64,000 nucleotides of DNA from Paracidovorax cattleyae (GCF_900104515.1 NZ_FNJL01000015.1:1-64000); one strand, 5' to 3'; positions 47,079 through 55,453 are shown, counted from the stretch's first letter. Numbers and translations are program-made. The notes: generated by a model from the sequence alone, not told the origin.

Positions 47079-47114
47079 CGTCGCACTGCACCAACGGTCG
47101 GGTCTTTAGCTGGA

Positions 47115-47142
47115 TTTATAAAGCGCCCGCAAGCGGTGGCAA
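47115..47142 (-). promoter_or_regulatory. Sigma-70-like promoter candidate for metXW
   Basis: On the minus strand, TTGCCA (47137-47142) and TATAAA (47115-47120) are separated by 16 bases. The predicted start near 47108 gives a leader of about 69 bases to metX that contains the terminator-like hairpin. Confidence 0.55.
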
Positions 47143-47161
47143 ATCGGCGCGTGTGGGGCAA

Positions 47162-47740
47162 TTATGCCAAAGGACCGGGGACCGGTGCGAGCAGCGCGAC
47201 GAGCCCCAGCACCACGAAAATGATGGCCGACACCACGTGCACCGCGCGGATCGGCACGCGCCGCGTGATGCGCTCGCCCAGCCAGACCACCGGCGCGTTG
47301 GCGAGCATCATGCCCAGCGTCGTGCCCGCCACCACCCAGAAATAGGCGCTGTACTGGGCGGCCAGCATGACGGTGGCGACCTGCGTCTTGTCGCCCATCT
47401 CGGCGAGAAAGAAGGCCACCAGCGTGGTGCCGAACACGCCGAAGCGCGGCGTTTTCCCCGTCTCGTCGTCGTCCAGCTTGTCGGGGATGAGCATCCACAC
47501 CGCCATGGCGATGAACGACAGGCCGAGGATCCAGCGCAGCACCTGAGGACCGATGACGGTGGTCACCCAGGCGCCCACGGCGCCGGCAAGCGCGTGGTTG
47601 GCGGTGGTGGCCACCAGGATGCCGAGCACGATGGGCCAGGGCTTGCGGAAGCGGGCCGCCAGGACGAGGGAGAGGAGCTGGGTCTTGTCGCCCATCTCCG
47701 CGAGCGCGACGATGGACGTGGATACGAGGAAGGCTTCCAT
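47162..47740 (-). CDS. Gdt1/TMEM165 (UPF0016)-family manganese exporter, MneA-like
   Basis: The product has 192 residues with six hydrophobic segments. The family signature E-x-G-D-K-T occurs twice, in VALAEMGDKTQLLSLVLAARF and FFLAEMGDKTQVATVMLAAQY, one in each internal half; these acidic motifs form the cation path. Family members move Mn2+ (and Ca2+ in eukaryotes), and bacterial ones export manganese. A yybP-ykoY riboswitch directly upstream (47814-47938), an RNA class that binds Mn2+, strongly supports the Mn2+ role. It is followed by metX on the same strand. Confidence 0.9.
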   Translation of the reverse strand: MEAFLVSTSIVALAEMGDKTQLLSLVLAARFRKPWPIVLGILVATTANHALAGAVGAWVTTVIGPQVLRWILGLSFIAMAVWMLIPDKLDDDETGKTPRFGVFGTTLVAFFLAEMGDKTQVATVMLAAQYSAYFWVVAGTTLGMMLANAPVVWLGERITRRVPIRAVHVVSAIIFVVLGLVALLAPVPGPLA

Positions 47741-47813
47741 GGGGTGGGGTTATCCGGCCGGATACGTGGACAGCATTGACTGCGCCCCGACTCCGGCCTT
47801 TGGGATCGGTGCA

Positions 47814-47938
47814 CAGTCAATGGTCTCGCCCAGTCCGGCTGAACCGCCTGCGCCATGGGCCGCGAGGGCCCAAGTTTGTTGACGCATGCCCCCGTGCGCG
47901 CATGGCGCCGGGCGGGCTACTCCCCAGAGACTGCGGCG
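47814..47938 (-). promoter_or_regulatory. yybP-ykoY manganese riboswitch in the leader of the exporter gene
   Basis: Read on the minus strand, the leader has the class landmarks in order: a 5' P1 strand GTCTC, the loop motif GGGGAGTAGCC (about 47917-47927), a variable GC-rich helix, the second loop region GTCAACAAACTTGG (about 47871-47884) and the closing P1 strand GAGACC. Just beyond, CATTGACTG (complement of 47814-47822) pairs perfectly with CAGTCAATG (complement of 47774-47782), a 9-base stem that starts at the P1 3' edge and is the likely expression platform. Mn2+ binding should raise exporter expression. Identification is by remembered consensus. Confidence 0.88.
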
Positions 47939-47940
47939 AT

Positions 47941-48203
47941 TGTAGTGCAGCCAGGGCGGCCGCTCCGGAAGGTACGCAGCCCATCAATGGGCGCAAAGTT
48001 CGGGTAAATACCCATCACGAACGTTGCAAGCGCGCTAATTTCCGCGTGCCGGATCAGAACAATTGGTTGATAATGGTTCGGTCTTTCTGCTTGCAGGAAG
48101 CAAATTGCGGTGATTGGTCGGTTTCGCGTCTCTGAAATTCGTCACAGGTTTGCTGGTTGCGTCGGGCTCCATCGCGTTTTCATGTTTCTTTAAGGAGTCC
48201 TTC
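47941..48203 (+). promoter_or_regulatory. Promoter and structured leader of the first RRM gene; hairpin 48164-48200 covers the ribosome-binding site
   Basis: A -10-like GATAAT at 48069-48074 would start an about 120-base leader. GGGCTCC (48164-48170) pairs with GGAGTCC (48194-48200) through seven pairs, one a G-U wobble, with a 23-base AT-rich loop; the second arm contains the Shine-Dalgarno sequence AAGGAG used by the gene at 48204. The same -10 (ATAATG-TTCGG), the block TTGCGG...GTTTCGCG and the hairpin recur before the second RRM gene. The part 47941-48060 between this and the riboswitch holds no gene I can see. Confidence 0.55.
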
Positions 48204-48578
48204 ATGGGCAACAAACTCTACGTGGGCAACCTGCCCTATTCCTTCCGCGACGACGATCTGCAACAGACGTTCAGCCAGTACGGCACCGTCAACAGCGCCA
48301 AGGTCATGATGGAACGCGACACCGGTCGTTCCAAGGGCTTCGGCTTCGTCGAGATGGGCAGCGATGCCGAGGCCCAGGCCGCCATCGAAGGCGCGCACGG
48401 CCAGAACTTCGGCGGCCGCGATCTCGTGGTCAACGAAGCCCGTCCGATGGAACCCCGTCCCCCCCGCAGCGGTGGCTTCGGTGGCGGCAATGGCGGCGGC
48501 TTCGGCGGTGGCCGCAGCGGTGGCGGCGGCTACGGTGGCGGCAATGGCGGTGGCTACGGCGGTGGCCGCGGCTACTGA
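48204..48578 (+). CDS. Glycine-rich RNA-binding protein, single RRM (first of tandem pair)
   Basis: The product has 124 residues. The ATG at 48204 has AAGGAG 6 bases upstream; the longer upstream frame is the leader. One RRM domain occupies residues 1-80: RNP2 is KLYVGNLPY and RNP1 is SKGFGFVEM, with aromatic residues in the RNA-contacting positions. The tail (about 90-124) is almost pure Gly with Arg, Ser and Tyr in GGGYGGG-type repeats, like cold-induced glycine-rich RNA-binding proteins of plants and cyanobacteria. It likely acts as an RNA chaperone. A close paralogue follows at 48843; a strong terminator separates them. Confidence 0.93.
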   Translation: MGNKLYVGNLPYSFRDDDLQQTFSQYGTVNSAKVMMERDTGRSKGFGFVEMGSDAEAQAAIEGAHGQNFGGRDLVVNEARPMEPRPPRSGGFGGGNGGGFGGGRSGGGGYGGGNGGGYGGGRGY

Positions 48579-48611
48579 TCCACCCACAACCCTCGGGTTG
48601 CAAACGGATAC

Positions 48612-48641
48612 AAAAAAGGGCCTCTCCGGGGCCCTTTTTTT
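48612..48641 (+). terminator. Intrinsic terminator after the first RRM gene
   Basis: AAAAAAGGGCC (48612-48622) pairs with GGCCCTTTTTT (from 48630) across a short CTCC-type loop, giving a GC-rich stem with flanking A and T tracts that could work in both directions. Confidence 0.88.
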
Positions 48642-48798
48642 ATGGATGCGCAGGTGCAGGAAGAGTGTGGTAGGGCTTGATCTTTTCGGGGCTTTATGGC
48701 CCATAATGCTTCGGCGAAAAATGCTTTTTTCGCGTTGCATTGCGGGGATCCGTCAGTTTCGCGCATAGGGGCTCTTAGTGACCGACCGGCTGCGTTTT

Positions 48799-48840
48799 CG
48801 GGACTCCATCGCTTTTTATATGTGTTTTTGAGGAGTCCCG
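48799..48840 (+). promoter_or_regulatory. Hairpin covering the ribosome-binding site of the second RRM gene
   Basis: CGGGACTCC (48799-48807) pairs perfectly with GGAGTCCCG (48832-48840), nine pairs around a 24-base AT-rich loop. The second arm holds the GAGGAG Shine-Dalgarno of the gene at 48843. The equivalent hairpin before the paralogue at 48204 keeps the pairing with a wobble. A -10-like CATAAT at 48702-48707 gives an about 130-base leader. Structure is visible; thermosensing or autoregulation is inferred. Confidence 0.6.
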
Positions 48841-48842
48841 TG

Positions 48843-49370
48843 ATGGGCAACAAACTGTACGTCAGCAACCTGCCGTACTCCGTGCGCGACAACGATCTCG
48901 AGCAGGCGTTCGGCCAGTTCGGCGCCGTGACCAGCGCCAAGGTCATGATGGAACGCGACACCGGCCGCTCCAAAGGCTTCGGCTTTGTCGAGATGGGCAG
49001 CGACGCCGAAGCGCAGGCTGCCATCAGTGGCATGAACGGCCAGGCCCTGGGCGGCCGCAGCATCGTGGTGAACGAAGCGCGCCCCATGGAGCCCCGCCCG
49101 CCCCGTAGCGGTGGCGGCTTCGGCGGCGGCGGTGGTGGCGGCGGGTACGGCGGTGGCCGCAGCGGTGGTGGCGGTGGCTATGGTGGTGGTGGCCGTGGTG
49201 AAGGTGGCGGCGGGTACGGCGGTGGCCGTGGCGGCGACAGCGGCGGCGGCTACGGCGGCCGCGGCGATGGCGGCTTCCGCAGCCCGTATGGCTCCGGTGC
49301 ACGCAATGGCGGTGGCGGCGGAGGTGGTGGCCGCGGCGGCTACGGCGGCGGCAACAACGGCGGCTATTGA
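48843..49370 (+). CDS. Glycine-rich RNA-binding protein, single RRM (second of tandem pair)
   Basis: The product has 175 residues. The RRM (1-80) is nearly the same as in the upstream paralogue, with RNP2 KLYVSNLPY and RNP1 SKGFGFVEM and the same VMMERDTGR helix-strand turn. The Gly-rich tail is longer (about 88-175), with GGGGYGGG, RSGGGGGYGGG and RGGDSGGGYGG units plus a break SPYGSGARN; the Arg-Gly content suggests low-specificity RNA binding or condensation. The pair plainly arose by tandem duplication that included the leader. The ATG at 48843 has GAGGAG upstream inside a hairpin. Confidence 0.93.
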   Translation: MGNKLYVSNLPYSVRDNDLEQAFGQFGAVTSAKVMMERDTGRSKGFGFVEMGSDAEAQAAISGMNGQALGGRSIVVNEARPMEPRPPRSGGGFGGGGGGGGYGGGRSGGGGGYGGGGRGEGGGGYGGGRGGDSGGGYGGRGDGGFRSPYGSGARNGGGGGGGGRGGYGGGNNGGY

Positions 49371-49430
49371 GCCCCGTGCCGGCACACCCCTTCGCGGGTG
49401 TCCGTGCCAGCCAACCACTCCAAGGTTTAC

Positions 49431-49460
49431 AAGGCCCCTTCCAGGGGCCTTTTCTTTTTT
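49431..49460 (+). terminator. Intrinsic terminator after the second RRM gene
   Basis: AAGGCCCC (49431-49438) and GGGGCCTT (49444-49451) form a perfect 8-base stem, followed by TTCTTTTTT. A second hairpin (GGCACACCC with GGGTGT..GTGCC, about 49381-49408) lies between it and the stop. Confidence 0.88.
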
Positions 49461-49522
49461 CCGGAAGCCCTGCGCGTGCGCACCGCCATGCGGCAAGGCC
49501 TTCCGGGGGTGCCGTCAGGCGA

Positions 49523-50317
49523 TCACGAGGCCGGTCCGGCCCCGCCGCGCCGGTGCTTGCGCGGCCGTCCGGCCAGCAGCCGGTCGAACAAGCTGTCGGG
49601 CAGCAGGCGCAACAGCTTGGCCACCACGCCCATCTGCCAGGGGATCACACGGTAGCGCGCGCCCGCCGCGACGGCCGCATACGCCTTGTCCGCAAAGTCC
49701 CCGGGCTGCATGAGGAACGGCATGGCATAACGGTTCTGGCGGGTGAGCGGCGTGTCGATGTACCCGGGGCACAGGGTGACCACCCGCACGCCGCTGGCCC
49801 GCAACTCGCCCCGCAGGCTCTCGCAGTAGCTGATCACCGCGGCCTTGCTCGAGCAATAGGCGCCGTGCCCGGGCAGCCCGCGGATGCCCGCCACACTGCC
49901 GATGCCCACCAACGTGCCGCTGCCGCGCTCCGCCATGCCGGACACGAACGGATGGAAGGTGGCTGCCATGCCGAGGTTGTTGGTCGCGAAGGTCTGCGCC
50001 ATGACGTCGAGATCCTCGCGCTGCGCAGTGTCCATGCCCACGCTGATCCCGGCATTCGCGATCACCACGTCGGGCAGGCCCAGCTCCGCGATGCAGGCCC
50101 TGCCGGCCGCGATGATGCTGTCGGCCTGCGCCACGTCGGCGCCATAAACGCGGAAATCGTCCGGCCCGAGCCCGCTGGCAGCCGCCCAGGCCTGGATCTC
50201 CGCGGTGCGCCGGGCGACCAGCGCCAGGCGGAACCCGGCCTGCCGGTAGCGCAGCGCCAGAGCCTGTCCGATACCGCTGGAGGCGCCGGTGATGAAGGCC
50301 AGGGGACGAGGGTGCAT
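49523..50317 (-). CDS. Short-chain dehydrogenase/reductase
   Basis: The product has 264 residues from the ATG at 50317. It is a classical SDR: the cofactor loop FITGASSGIGQALALRY, VVIANAGIS (the NAG motif), the catalytic serine in GIGSVAGIRGLPG and the YCSSK motif (Tyr and Lys catalytic) in GAYCSSKAAVISYCESL, then VVTLCPGYIDTPLTRQN. The C-terminal extension (IPWQMGVVAKLLRLLPDSLFDRLLAG) is hydrophobic and could attach to the membrane, as in SDRs acting on lipids. Cofactor preference and substrate are not evident. It lies 34 bases downstream of lptC on the same strand. Confidence 0.87.
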   Translation of the reverse strand: MHPRPLAFITGASSGIGQALALRYRQAGFRLALVARRTAEIQAWAAASGLGPDDFRVYGADVAQADSIIAAGRACIAELGLPDVVIANAGISVGMDTAQREDLDVMAQTFATNNLGMAATFHPFVSGMAERGSGTLVGIGSVAGIRGLPGHGAYCSSKAAVISYCESLRGELRASGVRVVTLCPGYIDTPLTRQNRYAMPFLMQPGDFADKAYAAVAAGARYRVIPWQMGVVAKLLRLLPDSLFDRLLAGRPRKHRRGGAGPAS

Positions 50318-50351
50318 GGAGGCCTCTGGGGATGGAAAGCTGGCCGCGATC

Positions 50352-50969
50352 TCAGCGTGCCGGCGGGGGGATAAGCGTCCCGCGCACCCGGCCGCGCAGC
50401 TGCATGATCTGGTCCAGGTTGTCGTAATCCATGTTGTCCGCGGTGAACTGGTCCGAACCACGGACCAGCGTCACCGGCTGGTTCGAGCGGACGCGCTCGC
50501 TGTTGAGCCAGGCATGCAGGAACTCCCCGCGGAACTGCAGCCGCGGCAGGGGCTCGCGGCCCGGCCGGGTGAGCGGTTCGCGCGTGACGACGGCATTGCC
50601 GAAGAGCTGCACTTCGGACGCGTCGGCGTTGGTGAGCGCCCGCTTCGCCGTGGCCACGGTCACGCGGCCGTCCAGTGCCACGGAGCGCATGTGGGCATTG
50701 TCGATTTCCAGCGTGTCGGTGTCCGGATAGTGCCGCGCAACGTCGCCGCGGATCTCGCTCTGCAGCCGGCCGTTCGCATCGAAGTTCTTGACCGAGAAGT
50801 CTCGCATGAAGTAGTCGGGCTCGTGCGTGGGCGCCACAGCCTGCGTGGGGCGCACCGGCTTGGGGGCATTGCGCACCAGCCACCAGGTACCCAGGGCCAT
50901 CAAACCCATGAGCACTACGGGCAGGTAGAGGGATATGCGGTCCCATGCCTGGCGCAGGCGGCCCATCAT
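50352..50969 (-). CDS. lptC: LPS export protein LptC
   Basis: The product has 205 residues. It has one N-terminal membrane helix (about 13-32, YLPVVLMGLMALGTWWLVR) and a periplasmic beta-jellyroll: PDYFMRDFSVKNFDANGRLQSEIRGDVARHYPDTDTLEIDNAHM, LTNADASEVQLFGNAVVTRE and DQFTADNMDYDNLDQIMQLRGRVRGTL. LptC passes LPS from the LptBFG transporter to LptA. Its start overlaps the kdsC stop as ATGA (50966-50969). lptA and lptB, often next in line, are not here; an SDR gene follows instead. Confidence 0.9.
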   Translation of the reverse strand: MMGRLRQAWDRISLYLPVVLMGLMALGTWWLVRNAPKPVRPTQAVAPTHEPDYFMRDFSVKNFDANGRLQSEIRGDVARHYPDTDTLEIDNAHMRSVALDGRVTVATAKRALTNADASEVQLFGNAVVTREPLTRPGREPLPRLQFRGEFLHAWLNSERVRSNQPVTLVRGSDQFTADNMDYDNLDQIMQLRGRVRGTLIPPPAR

Positions 50970-51580
50970 GCGGCGTGCGCCTCCAGCAGGGCCGCATAGC
51001 GGCCGCTGGCCACCAGCAGCAGGTCGCAGAACTCGCGCGCAGCGCCGCCGCCGCCGGGGGCTGCCGTGACATGGTGTGCCACCGCACGCGCTTCTGCGTG
51101 AGCGTGGAACGGCGCGCAGGCCAGCGCACAGCGCCGCATCACGGGCAGGTCGGGCCAGTCGTCGCCGATCGCCGCGGCCTGGTGCCAGCCCAGCCCCAGT
51201 TCCGCCAGGATGGCCTCGGCGGCAGGGCGCTTGTCCTCGGTGCCGAAGCGGGCATGCACCACGCCCAGCGCCTGCAGCCGCAGGCGCAGCGCGGGCGAAT
51301 CCCGTCCCGTCACCACGGCCGGCACGATGCCGGCCTTCTGGAGCAGCTTGAGGCCGTGCCCGTCCAGGGTGTGGAAGCGCTTGAGGGTCTCGCCCGCTTC
51401 GGAGATGTAGAGCCCGCCGTCGGTGAGCACGCCATCGACGTCGAAGAAGGCGACGCGCACATCCTGCGCGCGCAGCAGCAGCGCAGGGTCGAACTGCAGC
51501 ACGGGCCGCAGGGCCGGCAGCGCGGCCGTGTCCGGCACGGGGCCGCCCACCGGGGCCGTGGAAGCGATCCGGCCGTCCAT
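50966..51580 (-). CDS. kdsC: 3-deoxy-D-manno-octulosonate-8-phosphate phosphatase
   Basis: The product has 204 residues, a HAD-family enzyme that dephosphorylates KDO-8-phosphate for the LPS inner core. HAD motif I is VRVAFFDVDGVLTDGGLYIS, motif II is in VPAVVTGRDSPALRLRLQALGV, motif III contains the lysine in ARFGTEDKRPAAEAIL and motif IV is IGDDWPDLPVMRRCALACAP. The C-terminal part has HVTAAPGGGGAAREFCDLLL, typical for KdsC. It overlaps both neighbours, the kdsD stop upstream (51580-51582) and the lptC start, by ATGA. Confidence 0.93.
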   Translation of the reverse strand: MDGRIASTAPVGGPVPDTAALPALRPVLQFDPALLLRAQDVRVAFFDVDGVLTDGGLYISEAGETLKRFHTLDGHGLKLLQKAGIVPAVVTGRDSPALRLRLQALGVVHARFGTEDKRPAAEAILAELGLGWHQAAAIGDDWPDLPVMRRCALACAPFHAHAEARAVAHHVTAAPGGGGAAREFCDLLLVASGRYAALLEAHAA

Positions 51581-52599
51581 CAGATGACCTTCGCCCGCAT
51601 GAGGTCGCCGATATGGACCACGCCCGCCAGCACGCCGCCGTCCGAGGCGACGAGCACGCTGGTGATGGCATGGCGCTCCATCATCTCGGCCGCATCCGCC
51701 GCGAGCGCGTCGGGGGCGATGGTGCGCGGCCCGGCATGCATTACCTCGCCGGCCGTGACGCTGCGCAGGTCCGCGCCCGCCTCGATGCGGCGGCGCAGGT
51801 CGCCATCGGTGAACATGCCCAGGATGCGGCCCTGTGCATCCGTGATGGCCGACGCGCCGAGCCGCTTGGCGCTCATCTCGCGCATCAGTTCGCTGAACGA
51901 GGCCTCCGGCAGCACGCGCGGCACGTCGGTGCCCGAGCGCATGACGTCGCTCACGTGCGTGAGCAGCTTGCGGCCCAGCGCGCCGCCAGGATGGGAGCGC
52001 GCGAAATCCTCGGAGCGGAAGCCCCGGGCGTCCAGCAGCGCCACCGCCAGGGCGTCGCCCATGGCCAGCTGGGCCGTGGTGCTGGTCGTGGGAGCCAGGT
52101 TGAGCGGACAGGCTTCGCGCTCCACGCCGCAATCGAGTACCAGGTCGGCATGGCGGGCCAGGGTGGACTCCAGTCCGCCCGTCATCGCCACCAACGGCAC
52201 GCCCAGGCGCCGGAGTACCGGCAGCAGCACGGTCAGCTCGCCGCTTTCGCCGCTGTTGGAGATGGCCAGCACCAGGTCGCCGGGCGTCACCATGCCGAGG
52301 TCGCCATGGCTGGCCTCTGCCGGATGCACGAAGAAGGCCGGCGTGCCGGTGGATGCCAGCGTCGCCGCGATCTTGCGACCCACGTGGCCGCTCTTGCCCA
52401 TGCCCATGACCACCACGCGACCGGAAGTGGCCAGCACGCGGCGCACCACGTCGGCAAAGGCATCGCCCACGCGGGCGGCGAGCGCCGAGAGGGCGGCGGC
52501 CTCGGTATCGAAGGTTTCGCGGGCCAGGCGCACGGCCCGTTCGGCGGAGAAAGGCGCGGGCGGCAGGGCCGGCCCCTGCGCGGGGGGGGCGGAGAGCAT
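51580..52599 (-). CDS. kdsD: Arabinose-5-phosphate isomerase, SIS domain plus two CBS domains
   Basis: The product has 339 residues. It makes D-arabinose 5-phosphate from ribulose 5-phosphate, the first KDO precursor. The SIS domain (about 45-185) shows VVVMGMGKSGHVGRKIAATLASTGTPAFFVHPAEASHGDLGMVTPGDLVLAISNSGESGEL; two CBS domains follow (about 215-335; MRSGTDVPRVLPEASFSELMREMS and MHAGPRTIAPDALAADAAEMMERHAIT). It heads the operon kdsD-kdsC-lptC-SDR and is divergent from the Kef-type antiporter, with 136 bases between them. Confidence 0.93.
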   Translation of the reverse strand: MLSAPPAQGPALPPAPFSAERAVRLARETFDTEAAALSALAARVGDAFADVVRRVLATSGRVVVMGMGKSGHVGRKIAATLASTGTPAFFVHPAEASHGDLGMVTPGDLVLAISNSGESGELTVLLPVLRRLGVPLVAMTGGLESTLARHADLVLDCGVEREACPLNLAPTTSTTAQLAMGDALAVALLDARGFRSEDFARSHPGGALGRKLLTHVSDVMRSGTDVPRVLPEASFSELMREMSAKRLGASAITDAQGRILGMFTDGDLRRRIEAGADLRSVTAGEVMHAGPRTIAPDALAADAAEMMERHAITSVLVASDGGVLAGVVHIGDLMRAKVI

Positions 52600-52735
52600 C
52601 CGCGGATTCTATGCGGCGGCCCCGAGCCCGTGAGCCCGCTGGACCGAAAGCCCCACGTGGCACGCATCACGGTGGCGCAGGAGCAGCCTGCAGGAAAACA
52701 CACGAAAAGCCGCACGGGCTCGGCTAGCATCGGGC

Positions 52736-54721
52736 ATGTCTTCCCTTGCCCTGACGCTGCTGTACCTGCTGGCCGCCGTGCTGGGCGTGGTCGCCTGCCG
52801 CAGCCTCAAGCTGCCGCCGATGCTCGGCTACCTGGCCGCCGGCATCCTGATCGGCCCCCATGCGTTCGCGCTCACCCAGAATTCCGAGGGGGTGCGCCAC
52901 CTGGGGGAATTCGGGGTGGTGTTCCTCATGTTCTCCATCGGCCTGGAGTTCAGCCTGTCCAAGCTCCGCGCCATGCGGCAGTTCGTGTTCGGGCTGGGAC
53001 TGCTGCAGGTGGCGATCACCCTCACCGCCGGCATGGTGGGCATGCTGCTGCTGTCGCACTTCGTGGGCGGGCTGTGGCGCATGGGCTGGCAGACCGCGCT
53101 GGCGCTCGGCGGCACCCTGGTCATGAGCAGCACGGCTATCGTGGTCAAGCTGATGAGCGAGCGCGCCGAACTGGAGAGCGAGCATGGCCGCCGCGTGCTG
53201 GGCGTGCTGCTGTTCCAGGATCTGGCGGTGGTGCCCCTGCTGGTGCTCATCCCGGCGCTGGGCTCCTCCCCCGAGCGGCTGCTGGTGGCGCTCGGTCTCG
53301 CCCTGCTGAAGGCCACCGTGCTGGTGGGCGTCCTGCTCGTGGGCGGACAGCGCGTGATGCGCTGGTGGCTCACCCTGGTGGCGCGGCGCAAGAGCGACGA
53401 GCTGTTCATGCTGAACCTGCTGCTCGTCACGCTGGGCCTCGCCTGGCTGACCGAAGCGGCCGGGCTTTCCCTGGCGCTGGGCGCCTTCATCGCGGGCGTG
53501 CTGGTATCCGAGACGGAATACCGGCACCAGGTGGGCACGGACATCCGCCCCTTCCACGATGTGCTCCTCGGGCTCTTCTTCATCACCGTGGGCATGATGC
53601 TCGACTGGCACATCCTGCTGGAGCGCTGGGCGCTGGTCTTCGTGCTGCTGACCGTGCCGCTGCTGCTCAAGGCCGGCGTCATCCTGCTGCTGGCGCGCGG
53701 CATGGGCGCGACCACCGGCGTGTCGCTGCGCACCGGCCTCTACCTCGCGCAGGCCGGCGAGTTCGGATTCGTGCTGCTGTCCCTCACGCAGGAGCACGGC
53801 CTGGTCGAGCCGGCGCTCATGAACCCGGTGCTGGCCGCGATGGTGCTGTCCATGCTGGCCACGCCTTTCCTGATCCAGTACAGCAACCCGATCGTGATGA
53901 AGCTGGTCGCCAGCGACTGGCTGCAGCAGTCGCTGCAGATGACCTCCATCGCGCGCAAGGCGATCAACACCAGCGGCCACGTGCTCATCTGCGGCTACGG
54001 CCGCTGCGGCCAGAACCTGGCCCGCATGCTGGAGCGCGAGCACATCCCCTACATGGCGCTGGACCTTGACCCCGACCGCGTCCGGCAGGCCGCCGCCGCC
54101 GGCGACTCCGTGGTGTATGGCGACGCCACGCGGCTGCAGGCGCTGATGGCCGCCGGTCTGGTGCGGGCCAGCGCCGTGGCGGTGACCTACCTCGACATTC
54201 CCGCCACCCTCAAGGTGCTGGCCAACACCCGCTCGCACGCACCCCAGGTGCCCGTGGTGGTCCGCACGCAGGACGACCTGCACCTCGACAAGCTGCAGGC
54301 GGCCGGCGCCACCGAGGTCGTGCCCGAGGCCATCGAAGGCTCGCTCATGCTCGCGGGCCATGCTCTGGCCCTGGTGGGCGTGCCCATGCGGCGGGTGCTG
54401 CGGCTGGTGCAGGACCAGCGCGAAGCCCGCTACAACCTGCTGCGAGGCTACTTCCACGGCGCCGACGACGACACGGTTTCGGAGCGCGACCAGGAGCGCC
54501 TTGCCACGGTCACCCTGCCGCCCGGCGCCGGCACCGTGGGACGGCCGCTGTCGGAGCTGCCGCTGCACGCCATGGGCGTGCGGGCGGTCAACCTGCGCCA
54601 CAAGGACGGGCGCAGCTCCACCCCCACCGACGACAGCGTGCTCTCCGAGGGCGATACGCTGGTGATCTCCGGTCACCCCACGGCCCTGGCGCTGGCGGAA
54701 GACGCGCTGCTGCGCGGCTGA
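52736..54721 (+). CDS. Kef-type monovalent cation:proton antiporter with RCK domain
   Basis: The product has 661 residues. The first about 385 residues are a CPA2 antiporter domain with 12-13 membrane segments ([59 protein letters not shown]). An RCK-N (TrkA-N) Rossmann domain follows at about 415-535 with [25 protein letters not shown] and [17 protein letters not shown], and an RCK-C domain at the end. This is the KefB/KefC/YbaL layout of K+ or Na+ efflux regulated by ligands. No small KefF/KefG-type partner is encoded next to it. The sequence is closer in style to YbaL/RosB, so glutathione control is not assured. Confidence 0.88.
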   Translation: MSSLALTLLYLLAAVLGVVACRSLKLPPMLGYLAAGILIGPHAFALTQNSEGVRHLGEFGVVFLMFSIGLEFSLSKLRAMRQFVFGLGLLQVAITLTAGMVGMLLLSHFVGGLWRMGWQTALALGGTLVMSSTAIVVKLMSERAELESEHGRRVLGVLLFQDLAVVPLLVLIPALGSSPERLLVALGLALLKATVLVGVLLVGGQRVMRWWLTLVARRKSDELFMLNLLLVTLGLAWLTEAAGLSLALGAFIAGVLVSETEYRHQVGTDIRPFHDVLLGLFFITVGMMLDWHILLERWALVFVLLTVPLLLKAGVILLLARGMGATTGVSLRTGLYLAQAGEFGFVLLSLTQEHGLVEPALMNPVLAAMVLSMLATPFLIQYSNPIVMKLVASDWLQQSLQMTSIARKAINTSGHVLICGYGRCGQNLARMLEREHIPYMALDLDPDRVRQAAAAGDSVVYGDATRLQALMAAGLVRASAVAVTYLDIPATLKVLANTRSHAPQVPVVVRTQDDLHLDKLQAAGATEVVPEAIEGSLMLAGHALALVGVPMRRVLRLVQDQREARYNLLRGYFHGADDDTVSERDQERLATVTLPPGAGTVGRPLSELPLHAMGVRAVNLRHKDGRSSTPTDDSVLSEGDTLVISGHPTALALAEDALLRG

Positions 54722-54830
54722 CGGCCACCTGCGCCGGCACGGCAGGGAACGCCCGGCGCAGCGGCAGGCTCTAAACTGCCGCCCTTTTCCTGCCGCGCGC
54801 ACCGCGGTCCGTCCCTTTTTCCACCCCGCC

Positions 54831-55385
54831 ATGCAAGACCTCAGCGTCAACGAGTACCTCCGCCAGTACATCCGCACCGTGCCCGACTGGCCCGCGGCGG
54901 GCGTGCAGTTCCGCGACATCACCCCGCTGCTGCAGGACCCGAAAGTGTTCCGCGTGCTCATCGATGCCTTCGTGCACCGCTACATGGACCGGGCCCTGCG
55001 TCCCGACGTGGTCGCGGGCCTGGATGCGCGCGGCTTCATCCTCGGCGCCGTCGTGGCCTACGAATTGAATGTCGGCTTCGTGCCCATCCGCAAAAAGGGC
55101 AAGCTGCCGTTCACCACGGTCGAGGAAACCTACGAGCTGGAATACGGCAGCGCCACGGTCGAGCTGCATGCCGACGCGGTGAAACCCGGCGACCGGGTGC
55201 TGCTGATCGACGACCTCATCGCCACGGGCGGCACCATGATGGCCGGGCGCAGGCTGCTGGAGCGGCTGGGCGCCACGGTGACCGAAGGCGCCGCCATCGT
55301 CGATCTGCCCGAGCTGGGCGGCTCCTCGCGTCTGCGCGAATCCGGGCTGCCGCTCTACACCCTGGTGGACTTCGCAGGGCACTGA
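54831..55385 (+). CDS. apt: Adenine phosphoribosyltransferase
   Basis: The product has 184 residues. It salvages adenine to AMP with PRPP. Features are [21 protein letters not shown] at the N-terminus, [51 protein letters not shown] and the PRPP-binding motif [25 protein letters not shown] (about 122-146). It is transcribed alone, between the Kef antiporter and the PepSY flavoprotein. Confidence 0.95.
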   Translation: MQDLSVNEYLRQYIRTVPDWPAAGVQFRDITPLLQDPKVFRVLIDAFVHRYMDRALRPDVVAGLDARGFILGAVVAYELNVGFVPIRKKGKLPFTTVEETYELEYGSATVELHADAVKPGDRVLLIDDLIATGGTMMAGRRLLERLGATVTEGAAIVDLPELGGSSRLRESGLPLYTLVDFAGH

Positions 55386-55431
55386 AGCGGCTGGCGCCGG
55401 GGCGGCCCGGGAGGGCCCTGCATGCCCTGGC

Positions 55432-55453
55432 GATAGAATGACAATCATTCTCA
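55432..55453 (+). promoter_or_regulatory. Fur box before the PepSY-flavoprotein gene
   Basis: GATAGAATGACAATCATTCT with core arms GAATGA and ATCATTC (55436-55450) closely follows the Fur consensus GATAATGATAATCATTATC. It lies between apt and the PepSY gene, suggesting iron-starvation induction. Confidence 0.75.

Noticed and set aside
47040-47108. Known SAM or SAH riboswitch before metX
   Set aside because: I could not find the core sequences of SAM-I, SAM-II or SAH classes; only the terminator-like stem is supported, so no named riboswitch is annotated.
48114-48203. Upstream extension of the first RRM protein
   Set aside because: This region is the structured leader; the paralogue starts at the same MGNKLYV and AAGGAG precedes 48204.
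52724-54961. 745-residue minus-strand frame opposite the Kef-type antiporter
   Set aside because: Gln/His/Gly-rich antisense artefact; the antiporter with RCK domains is clearly coded on the plus strand.
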